From: Jimgerdemannia flammicorona
Taxonomy: Eukaryota; Mucoromycota; Endogonomycetes; Endogonales; Endogonaceae
Assembly: GCA_003990745.1 (NCBI GenBank)
Contig: RBNI01006491.1
Span: forward strand, 1 to 11,269
Direction of reading: 5' to 3'
DNA: 11,269 nt
Below, piece after piece: positions 1-8,159 of this stretch; positions within the stretch are counted from its first letter, which is position 1; each line of letters opens with the position of its first letter. Below the pieces are notes generated by a model. That model was not told the origin of the DNA and ran no database searches. It saw only the letters and a program-made list of their open reading frames with translations. The translations under genes and the position numbers were made by a program.

Positions 1-47
1 GGGTATTGTCTGCAGCGATACACCAATTCAACTAAGCTGGCCTTAGT

Positions 48-235
48 TTCTTGAACTTCCTGAAATACGGAAAATCCTGAACATCCAGAACTAGTCCAAA
101 AAAGGACTTTGGTTGAGACGTCAACCCAATCTTGAAATCAATAAGCGTAGAGGACGTACTCCATACGAAATTGATCTTGACCATAAGAAAACGGTCTTCC
201 AGAATATCCAGAACTTCCAGAAAACCCTTCCAGAA
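48..235. repeat. Cluster of TTCnnGAA palindromes (heat-shock-element-like)
   Basis: Short TTCnnGAA palindromes recur here. There are two at 48-55 and 57-64, one base apart, and three of the form TTCCAGAA at 197-204, 215-222 and 228-235. Extra GAA half-sites (CCAGAAC, CTGAAC) lie at about 78-95 and 207-213. Arrays of alternating TTC and GAA are the binding pattern of heat-shock factor, but the canonical 2-nt gap between pairs is missing here (1 or 5 nt instead). This may therefore be a degenerate TTCCAGAA minisatellite. If regulatory, it would serve a gene beyond the left edge. No coding frame is credible here: the longest frame (132-323) starts at TTG and has no recognisable content. Confidence 0.4.
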
Positions 236-239
236 CTAC

Positions 240-560
240 GTAATGGTTACCCTAAAAAAGCAACCCTCTCACAAATCTCTTGAATCTATAAGTATCTCTT
301 TGAGTTACTTTAGACCCACCTAAATACTTCTAAATTTAGTTATTTTCTCTTAAAGAAACCAGAACTATTATATTAATACATCTGTGAAATCTATAGTTGA
401 GAGATTTGTACATCTGTACTTTTTATATAATTGTATAAATCATACAACTGAGAGATCAAATAATGCTAAACAAACTATAATGCTATACTATATTAAAAAT
501 CAGATTCAGATACTATTTAAATGTCTATCCCCTAATTGTTATTTCTAATTTATATTTACT
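240..560. other. AT-rich intergenic stretch with no gene
   Basis: This stretch is AT-rich and has no CpG between about 240 and 591. I see no open frame of useful length, no tRNA-like fold and no repeat beyond short local ones, such as the TTGTAT/ATACAA inverted pair around 431-451 and two copies of the word GAGAGAT (near 398 and 450). It separates the TTCnnGAA cluster from the G-rich, A-tailed segment. Confidence 0.5.
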
Positions 561-934
561 ATCATAATATGGAGTGGGACAATGAAAGGATGCGTAAAAT
601 GAATCCGATGTCCACTTCAAAGGATAGGTTTCTAGAAACGTTTGATTGGATAAATTAAGGTTTATTTTACGTCATCAATAGTCTGAACTCAGGTCTTATT
701 ATGTCACTTTCATAGCCAAGCCACCGCATATGATAGTGATATCGGTGAAGGTAACGTTCACTTTGTCGGGCGGGTTGCAGTGGTTAATGATTTAAGAGGG
801 TGGGGATGGGGGGGAGAGAGTATTGGGGTGGGGTAGGGTGGAGTGGGACTGCCAGTGTGGTATGAGGACCTTGTGTTTGTAATAGATTAGTTAATAAAGG
901 GGCCTAGTGCTCGGAAAAAAAAAAAAAAAAAAAA
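560..934 (+). mobile_element. Possible retroposed mRNA 3' end (AATAAA plus genomic A20)
   Basis: AATAAA lies at 893-898 and, 16 nt later, an uninterrupted run of 20 A (915-934) begins. This is the layout of a polyadenylated transcript end copied into DNA, as in a processed pseudogene, SINE or LINE tail. The upstream sequence has normal CpG content, is G-rich between 798 and 847 and has no convincing open frame, so it would be a 3' UTR or non-coding RNA body. The left limit at 560 is only where the AT-rich DNA ends. I could not find a target-site duplication, and a chance A-tract or a cloning or assembly artefact is also possible. Confidence 0.35.
798..847 (+). other. G-rich block with G-quadruplex potential
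   Basis: G-runs with very short loops occur at 798-800, 802-805 and 808-814, then again at 825-828, 830-833, 836-838 and 845-847. The second set alone fits the G3+N1-7 rule for an intramolecular quadruplex on the plus strand. It lies about 70 nt upstream of the A20 tract, so if this segment was transcribed the G-rich strand would have been the RNA strand. Confidence 0.6.
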
Positions 935-959
935 GGTATCGATCGAATTCGTGGCTCAC

Positions 960-1287
960 CTTGTCTGGTTATACACCCACCTGTATATTTAATATCTTTA
1001 GAATGATCGTCACCTACTTTCACCCTTGTTTGATAAACACCTTGAGCCATGTATCATTACAATAGATAAAGGGATGGGAGGCTTCGAAACAGCCTGAGGA
1101 GTTCAGTATGGATGTAAATTTGTTTACTGTTATTTGCCGGCATGATTGAAGATTCTATAGAACAAATACATTTTGTGCCAATGACTAAGTACAGCGAGCA
1201 CTCTTGTGAAAAGGCATAAAACTTGAATTTTTTCGCCATTTTATTATCCAGGTTTTCGATCCATGAGCATCAAAATTACGTCTCTCT
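960..1287. other. Region downstream of CCT8, including its likely 3' UTR
   Basis: No gene is apparent here. Short minus-strand frames in this interval have no recognisable content. The part adjoining 1287 should be the CCT8 3' UTR. Confidence 0.5.
1240..1245 (-). terminator. AATAAA-type polyadenylation signal, probably for CCT8
   Basis: The plus-strand TTTATT reads AATAAA on the minus strand, 42 nt beyond the CCT8 stop codon (1288-1290). Fungal poly(A) signals are loose, so this is a plausible signal by sequence and distance, not a mapped site. Confidence 0.4.
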
Positions 1288-3793
1288 TCAGTCCTCATCC
1301 CAATTCTGCTGGTTCTTGGGTGGCTTCGGCCCACCCGCAGGCTTCGACATGATGATCTGTAAATTGAAAAAGGATGTAAGAGACGGTTAGGTGAAATTTG
1401 CATCGTAAGCTGCAGTTTCCATTCATTCCCAACATAAAATTCTCTTCGTATTCCAATCCTATGATTCGATTTCTTACCTGATCAACTCTCAGTATGGTCA
1501 ACGCGGCATCGGTAGCGTACTTGATACCCCAGTACTTGGCAGTGAGAACATCGTAAATCCCAGCCTTCACTGCATCCTGAGTGCCATCGGTTTCATTCTT
1601 GAGGTTGAAAGAGCTAAGTAGATTAGTCATTGCAAATCGAGAAACCACGGACGTTGACATGACAAAGCCTTTGAAAAATCGAACCTCTACATCAACACCA
1701 ACTGCCATTCCTCCGTCCTCTTCCTTATAATGCGCAGCGTACAGTTTGGACAACACCTCCGTGGCATCCAAACCAGCATTCTCTGCCAAGGTACGGGGAA
1801 TAACCTCCAACGCCTCGGCAAACTTTTTGATGGAATGCTGATTCAAACCAGGGGTTCGCTCACCCACTGCCAATAGACGCTTATTGAGTTCCATCTCCGT
1901 TGCACCAGCACCGGGGACAAGACGGCCATCCTTTGTAACTGCCTTAACGACGTTGACACCATCGTCCACGGCACGCTCAATATCGTCCAGGTGGTTCGAC
2001 GTTGCACCACGGAGAACGATGGTGACCGTCCTCGATTTTTCGTCTTCTTGACGGAAGACGGTGACGCGATCACCGCCAATTTCGATGGTTTCGATAACAT
2101 CGCAAAAACCCATCTCTTCAGGCGTAGGAGCACCAAGACGGGCAAGAGCGGTAGCGCCGGTCACGCGGCAGAGACGACGGAGGTCGAATTTGGAGAGTAC
2201 TTTGACGACGAGAATGTCGAACCGATTAAGATAGTGAAGTGCAAGCTCTCCGACACCACCGCCAGTAACAACGACTTTGACACCAGAGTCAGCTAGTTCT
2301 TTGAAGATCTATTAGGAAAATATGAGGAAATGAAACTCATAACTCATATGTGACCATTTCAAATGTTTAAGGAAAAATCATTGTTCCATGACGAGGAAAC
2401 CGCTTACTTTTTCCATATGCGATTCCTCGCCTTTGGTGAAGTTGAGCATCTCCGCAGCATTATGGATTAACACGGTGCCTTTGGTCTCCGTCTGCGCAAT
2501 ATCAAGCGGGCAGGTAAAAATCCCCACCTTGGCCTTCTCGGCGCGATGTATAACGCCTATTGGGTAATCGATGATATTGAATTTAGGGCATATGTTTTGA
2601 TGCTTTGGGTAGATTGCAGCAACACATGCAACTACTCGATTCCGGTTAGTAAATTCCTCTTCTCGCCTCACAATGTGAGGGCTCGTCAAGTAAGAGAGAA
2701 CATCGTGAGCTCAAATCCGCGACTCACCTTCAGGCTCCCTCCCAAACACCATCCCGCGTACCACGCGGGATTCATGCACCGACGAACCCATAATCTTGAC
2801 GACCCGCACATTATCGACATTGAAATCTTTGGGATTTTTGGGCATGATGCTGAGGACTGCCTCTATGACGAGGTTGGATAGAAGCTCTTCATGGCCAAAC
2901 TGCTTTGCAGCAATAGCAGTCCGGACGGGTTTGAGGAGCTGATCTCTACTTTTGAGATCGGTGATTTTATCAACCGCGAGTTCTGTTGACAACAAAGCCA
3001 TCATAAAAAGGTATGGGATTGGACGTGGTAATATAAGGATTGGAAATGCCGCACGGAAAATATCATAGGAGAGATTCATTGATGGTATCGTGTACACACC
3101 TTCGAGAATCTCCAACGTCTTCTCTCTTGCTAGTTCATACCCTTGCACAATCTCGGAGGGGTGCAAGCCCATGCGAAGCAAATATTCGGCGTTTTGCAAC
3201 AGTTCCCCAGCGAACACAACCACAAAGTTTGTGGCATCACCGACTTCGGCCTCCTGTTGCTGCGAGGCCATAACGAGCAATTTCGCGGCGGGGTGAACAA
3301 CCTCAAGTTCGCGGATGATGGTGGCGGCGTCGTTGGTCACAAAGAGCTTCTCCAAGTGGTTGATGACCATCTTGTTACGACCTAAATGCTCGAGATCAAG
3401 TGCACATATGATGGAAAAAGTCAAAACGGATCAAGAATTTAGTATTCGCTAGTATTTCTGATTACGTTTCGAATGTTGGAGGGTGTGTCAGTAGATGGAT
3501 GGAATACGCAGCAGGAGTCGACGGCATTTGCGATGAAAGGCTGATCTGCACAGCTAAACCATGAGCAAACGCGCTCACAATAGTTTGCTTCAGAGATTCG
3601 GAATCGGGCTCGGAGGATCAAAAAAACTGACAACAATCTACTTACCATTGGGCCCCAGGGAAGTGCGCACAATTTCTGCCAACTCATGAACAGCCTCAAT
3701 ATTTCTCAGAACAGCCTCATCAACGCCCTGGGAGAACTTGTAACCCTCTTTAAAGAGTTGAGGAAGGGTTGATTTTGGGACGCGAAGGGCCAT
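1288..3793 (-). CDS. CCT8: T-complex protein 1 subunit theta (CCT/TRiC chaperonin), 7 exons, 548 aa
   Basis: This is one of the eight paralogous subunits of the cytosolic group II chaperonin, which folds actin, tubulin and other proteins in an ATP-driven double ring. Exons read on the minus strand are 3646-3793, 3100-3381, 2728-2982, 2408-2556, 1685-2308, 1478-1597 and 1288-1356. All junctions are GT-AG and keep one frame of 548 codons plus TGA, the usual length for the family. Seen in the protein: an N-terminal MALRVPKS start; GPNGRNK at about 47-53; VTNDAATI at 64-71 (TCP-1 signature); GDATN at 97-101 (the GDGT nucleotide motif); ETKGTVLIHNA before exon 5; DDIERAVDDG at 386-395, holding the catalytic-Asp region; GAGATE at 411-416; and a short acidic tail ending NWDED. 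Introns are 264, 117, 171, 99, 87 and 121 nt. The 87-nt intron 5 has a weak donor (GTTCGA) and an AAG acceptor, is a multiple of three and lacks a stop, so its removal is inferred from the family alignment. The ATG at 3793 gives the conserved N-terminus. TAZ1 lies upstream on the same strand. Confidence 0.95.
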
Positions 3794-3877
3794 GACGAAG
3801 AAGAGTTATCGATGGCTTAGTTGGTTTCTTAGTTTGAAGAGTAGCATTTTCTTCCACTGCATTCCAAAAAGATCGAA

Positions 3878-3885
3878 TGACGTCA
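3878..3885. promoter_or_regulatory. Perfect CRE/ATF box (TGACGTCA) in the CCT8 promoter
   Basis: The 8-bp palindrome TGACGTCA lies 84 bp upstream of the CCT8 ATG. This is the consensus for ATF/CREB-type bZIP factors. A 7-of-8 relative (GGACGTCA) sits further upstream at about 4038-4045. Binding is inferred from consensus and position only. Confidence 0.5.
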
Positions 3886-3935
3886 TATATGCTCAACCTC
3901 ATAATGAACTTAATATCTAATTGAAATATATCCGT

Positions 3936-3963
3936 ATTAGCGTTTCCTGATTAGCGTTTCCTG
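3936..3963. repeat. Perfect tandem 14-mer in the CCT8 promoter
   Basis: ATTAGCGTTTCCTG occurs twice head to tail (3936-3949 and 3950-3963), about 143-170 bp upstream of the CCT8 start codon and directly next to an inverted CCAAT box. A perfect duplication in otherwise unique intergenic DNA could be a doubled factor site or a recent slippage event. Confidence 0.7.
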
Positions 3964-3968
3964 ATTGG
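3964..3968 (-). promoter_or_regulatory. CCAAT box oriented towards CCT8
   Basis: The plus-strand ATTGG reads CCAAT on the minus strand, about 170 bp upstream of the CCT8 ATG and abutting the tandem 14-mer. CCAAT is the binding site of the Hap/NF-Y complex in fungi. Orientation and distance suit the CCT8 promoter, but a 5-bp match alone is weak evidence. Confidence 0.35.
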
Positions 3969-4075
3969 TGTGTAATTTTCGGTCCTTCCTTGTAAAAAGA
4001 ATAATGCTGCTCTAAATTCTTACCTGATTGATACTCAGGACGTCAAGTTATTATGACGAAATACATACATACAAA

Positions 4076-4205
4076 GCCTCTCATCCCTTACCTACATGCA
4101 AACACTGCCTCTCACTCCTTGCCTACATACAAACCCAGCCTCTCATCTCTTGCCTACATACCATACAAACATAGACTCTCATCTCTTACCTACATACAAA
4201 AAGCA
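4076..4205. repeat. 31-bp minisatellite, four units, between CCT8 and TAZ1
   Basis: Four degenerate units begin at 4076, 4107, 4138 and 4174. The spacing is 31, 31 and 36 bp; unit 3 carries a 5-bp insertion. Each unit has the form G(C/A)CTCTCA-TC-CTT-CCTACAT-CAAA. The array lies between the TAZ1 stop and the CCT8 promoter. The plus-strand frame crossing it (starting at the ATG at 4053) is only a translation of the repeat and is not called as a gene. Confidence 0.75.
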
Positions 4206-4215
4206 ATAAATAAAC

Positions 4216-4245
4216 AAAAAAAAAAGAAAGAAAAAAAAAAAAAAA
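4216..4245 (+). repeat. A-rich tract preceded by overlapping AATAAA words
   Basis: A10, then GAAAG, then A15, ending 13 nt beyond the TAZ1 stop codon (4259-4261), so it is a T-rich tract in the TAZ1 3' UTR. On the plus strand it is preceded by AATAAATAAA at 4205-4214, the same AATAAA-then-A layout as at 893-934. It may be a decayed poly(A) tail or a simple A-tract. Confidence 0.6.
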
Positions 4246-4258
4246 CGGAAGGACATAT

Positions 4259-5631
4259 CTAATTGTGTAATTTCCTTCGCGCACCATATTTGACCCCATC
4301 GTCCCACTGTACCTTCAATGCATCGACAGCCTCTCGGCATCGTTGCGTGACCTTTATACGCGTTTCGATTTCGCCGGCACGTCCTTCTCGGTAATCATTG
4401 AGCAGATCCGTGAGATTGACTGGATCGCCGAAGACGACGACCAGATGCTGGAAAAGACGTGGACGGAAGGGATCATTTTCGCGCATGATGTTCTCCATTC
4501 CTGTGAAGAAGCATAAAGCAAAACTGTTAAGTCAACTTCCCTACGACTCCCTATTCTGCTTGAAACATATCCATCCAGCACCTATCAAATTCACGCCCAT
4601 TACAACATCGAATCCCAGCAGCTACTTTTGTTTGCTCCCGCTTACCTCTATGCCAAATGGGTATTACTATGGATTCTTCCCCACCCTCCATGACCAACCT
4701 CCCAACTCCCCACTTCCACCGAATCATCTCCCTCGTTTGATTCACTCTAGACTCCGGAAAGACATGTATCCAACGCGCGTGATGGCGCATGCACCACACG
4801 GCATAGTCCATGCAAGGTTGGTAGATACCATCACCGCGGACAATGGGGAGAGTTTGGCCGAGTGCGAAGAAGAAGGAGAAGGCGCTGCACCAATCGGAAA
4901 TGTGATATGCAGTCAAATACGTGATGAGATGGGATGACGTTTGAAGATAGAGCATAAGTCTTACGGATTCGTAAAGCAGACGTCAGCAGCGGCGAGGACC
5001 CACCGCATACGTTGTGGGCACTTCAGGAACGAGCGGAGGGGCATCAGACCCCAGAGGATGGGGTCGTCCATCACCGAGCAGTGGTTGGCCACTGTGATAA
5101 AATCAAAGGAGAAAGGAGAGAGGCACAAATACGAGATAACGAGGGTCGTAGAGTCAAACAGATGCTCCTGATTGTGCTCTGGTTCTCATTAGTCTTCAAT
5201 ATCAACCACAAAATAAAGCGCGTACCCTCCTCCCTCTCACCTGTTACGATGGGCTTCGTCCTCTTCTCGTCCAATACCACGTCCAGAAATGCCTCCAAAC
5301 CTTCCACCTCTACGTGGGTGACCCACAAAAACATTTTTGCAATCATCCCGACGAGTGTTACGGTAGCGGCTGCTGCTACGCGCCAAACCGGACCAGTTAC
5401 CTCGGGAGGATATCGCAGGTTGCGTCGAACAGTTGAAGAAACATGATCGGTGGTATGTTTTGCGTCATGGCCGTGAAAGTCGGCAACAGTGTTTGGTGCC
5501 CCGAAGGGACGGAGCGGTTTCGAGGAATCCAGGTAGACAATGTGGGCTACATTGTAGGTTGCAAAACCTAGAAGGCCGACTGTGCTGATTTTGGCGAGGC
5601 GTTGGAGGTGGCGAAGATGATGGATGGGCAT
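4259..5631 (-). CDS. TAZ1: Tafazzin, mitochondrial lysophospholipid acyltransferase, 4 exons, 332 aa
   Basis: Tafazzin is a CoA-independent transacylase that moves acyl chains between phospholipids and lysophospholipids to remodel cardiolipin on mitochondrial membranes facing the intermembrane space. Minus-strand exons are 5241-5631, 4965-5091, 4646-4884 and 4259-4500. Introns of 149, 80 and 145 nt are GT-CAG, and the spliced frame is 332 codons plus TAG. Seen in the protein: a basic, His/Leu/Arg-rich N-terminus; a hydrophobic segment at about 83-104; the NHCSVMDDP catalytic block, with HX4D at His134 and Asp139; RGDGIYQ at 189-195; WIHVFPESRVNQ at 211-222; then KWGVGRL and IPIWHRGME. The usual FPEG is FPES here. 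About 75 residues precede the conserved hydrophobic segment, far more than in the human protein, and they may carry mitochondrial targeting. The ATG at 5631 is the first in-frame ATG after an upstream TAA; an open TTG codon at 5667 is less likely. Exon 3 is one residue longer than the animal form near 200-210. Confidence 0.93.
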
Positions 5632-5957
5632 GTAGGGTGGACGAGCCACGCGCGACGATCGACACAAATAACTTTCTAAGTTTAGTAGTTAGATACTAGC
5701 TTCATCTATTGTGGCGTGCGATTTGTAATTTGTATGTCTGGTTGCTTTAAGCATGGCTCAATGTGCCACTTGTAGAAGCACGTTTGTCGGATGGCTCTGA
5801 GCGATCACCACTAGCTATCACTAATCAACACTAGTCAACTAGCTAAACACATGATTTTCATCCCGTACACTTATGTGCAGCTCCATCAAGCAAAGCCCGA
5901 AGATCTCTTGAGGAACAAAATTCCCAGCAGAAAGATCCCTCAGGCACTATTTACATC
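5632..5957. other. TAZ1 5' flank with a short decamer repeat
   Basis: This is the presumed TAZ1 promoter side. No open frame or recognised gene lies here. At 5809-5840 a CACTA-based decamer repeats about three times (CACTAGCTAT, CACTAATCAA, CACTAGTCAA), followed by CTAGCT. CpG dinucleotides are still present and stop at about 5956, which marks the edge of the gene compartment. Confidence 0.5.
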
Positions 5958-6639
5958 GCTATCTATTATCCATTTGCAATCTCAGCATTAGAAAACCTTT
6001 TGACCACCCAGGTTATGATTGATCCACCTACATGCACTACAGGTCTTTAATGTGTATGTCTCAGATATAATTACAACCTTTTTGGCCTTACTGAGTAGTT
6101 AGTTGAGAAAGTACTTATAACTCTATATTAGCATCTTCTATATCATATATTTGTTCAACCTTTTCTTCTTTTTTTCAGTCATAGAATATGAAGGATAATT
6201 ACTACATCAAATATCCTCAGTAACTACAATACTACTTTCTTATAGATCTCATCAATCAGATTATATATTTATTGATATATATATACTTATATATATATAA
6301 TAGAACTTATCTCATCATTATGCAGATACCTGATAGATATATAATATGAGATTGTCAAGAGTAAGTAGTAGTTGGATTATGTACTAAATGTTGTTTTCAC
6401 CAAAGCAATCATAATCTTATATAGATAAGTACTATATTAGAAAGATTTGAATACTAAGATCAATAGTATAGATATTGACTTCTGCTTGATTTTCACAAGC
6501 TGATATAACTTTCTTATCATATTCAAATGAATGTCTACTGCTTAAGTTACTGATTGTATATATAAGAGCTTTGAGTCTATCTCAATAAGTCTATTATTAG
6601 ACCAGCAGTAGTTCTTTTTTTTTTTTAGTATACTATACT

Positions 6640-7245
6640 ATACTTATACTTAACTTTTTCTTTCTTCTTTTTATTGTATTTAATAAAAAAATAAAAAAAT
6701 TATAAATTAATAAAACATCCTATAGAGTTTAATCAAATAGAGAGCTTTTTTTATTTTTACATATAATATTTTAATAAAAATAGTTTTTTTATTATTTTAT
6801 AATAAATATTGAGACCAGTCACAATTTTGGCCTTAAATTAAAGCTAAATTACAAATTACTAGTTCTAATTTTAAAGCTATAGAGTATTAAAATAAGGTCA
6901 AAATTATAACTAATATTAGTAGATTACTTATAACCATATTATTTTTATAAAAAAAAAAAACTCTATTTAAGTAAAGTAGATAATATTTACTATTTATATT
7001 TCTAATAATATATTTTTTTAATATAATTAATATAAAGAAGAAGAGATTTAAAAAATATAAAAATCTATATTAAATAAGTAAAAAATCTGTCTTTATTAAA
7101 ATATTATATGTAATAATAAAAAAAAAGCTCTCTATTTGATTAAACTTAATAGGATTTTCTATTAATTTATAATTTTTATTTTTATTTTATTAAATAAATT
7201 AAAAAGAAGATATAAAAAGAAGTAATAAAAAATTAAGTATAAGTT
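6640..7245. mobile_element. Foldback/MITE-like element with long terminal inverted repeats
   Basis: The sequence from about 6642 (ACTTATACTTAA) to 6780 is an imperfect reverse complement of 7092-7244 (ending TTAAGTATAAGT). The best-conserved stretch is AATCAAATAGAGAGCTTTTT at 6731-6750, matched on the other strand at about 7121-7140. Weaker matching continues inwards to about 6805 and 7060, leaving a core of roughly 250 bp with no reading frame. Size, AT-richness and lack of coding capacity fit a miniature inverted-repeat or foldback element. I could not define the exact ends or a target-site duplication. The core holds a copy of the CCAGT-ACAATTTTGGCCTTAAAT motif of the neighbouring array (6814-6837). 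Confidence 0.7.
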
Positions 7246-8159
7246 AAGATGCAACTATTAATTTATAACTTATTAAATTATTCTCCTTTAAGTAGAAATA
7301 ATTTCAGTAATCAATTTAAGACTATTTGAGGAAAATTTGATATAATTTAAGACTACCATTTGGAGATTATATATTTAAAGAGTATTTGGTCTTAAATTGA
7401 TTACTAATTTTTATTGAATTCTTCTTCAAGCCAGTCAGTTTCACAATTTTGACCTTAAATCAATAGAGAACTTGGTGAAGGAGAACTTGGCAAGATCAGT
7501 GAATCTGCACTATTTGGGTATATTATTTGGAGATTATGCACCTAAATAGTATTTGGCCTTAAATAATATCTTGGTCTTAAATTAATAGAGAACTTAGTAA
7601 AGAGAAATTCAGCAAAATATACTATTTGGAGATTATATATCTAAATAGTATTTGGTCTTAAATCAATTACTAAAATTATTTCTCTTACTTATCTAAATAG
7701 TACAGCTTTATGAAGATTTACTAATTCTCTTTTACTGACCTTACTGAGTTCTCTTTTATTAAGTTCTTTATTAATTTAAGACCAAAAACTATTTGGATAT
7801 ATAATCCTCAAATGGTATATCCCAATGGTACAGATTCACTGAGAATATAATAATTGATTCCTAAATAATATGCTCAAATAGTGCAGCTTTAAAGAGATAA
7901 AGAAGAATAATTTTAGTAATTGATTTAAAACTAATAAAGAGATAATTGATTTAAGACCCAAATAGTGTTTAGCCTTAAATCAATTATCAAAACTATTCTT
8001 TTTGCTAATTTAAGACCATATATTATTTGAGAGTACAATATCCAAATAGTATATCCAAATGATATATATAGCTTTATGAAGGTTCACTGATTTCTCTTAC
8101 TGAGTTCCTCTTTACTAAGTTCTTTATCAATTTAAGGCTAAATTATAAAACTGGCTGAC

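Noticed and set aside
132..323. Plus-strand open frame of 63 codons
   Set aside because: It begins at TTG, not ATG, has no recognisable motif and runs through the TTCCAGAA repeats.
1991..2296. Plus-strand frame antisense to CCT8 exon 5
   Set aside because: It is the complement of a long conserved exon, and the sense strand has clear chaperonin motifs.
3439..3699. Minus-strand frame covering CCT8 intron 1
   Set aside because: It is the end of exon 1 read in the wrong frame plus the 264-nt intron. The chaperonin sequence LGPN/GRNK joins exactly across the intron, so no extra exon is needed.
5632..5667. Upstream TTG start for TAZ1, adding 12 residues
   Set aside because: The codon is TTG and the first in-frame ATG is at 5631; non-ATG starts are rare in nuclear fungal genes.
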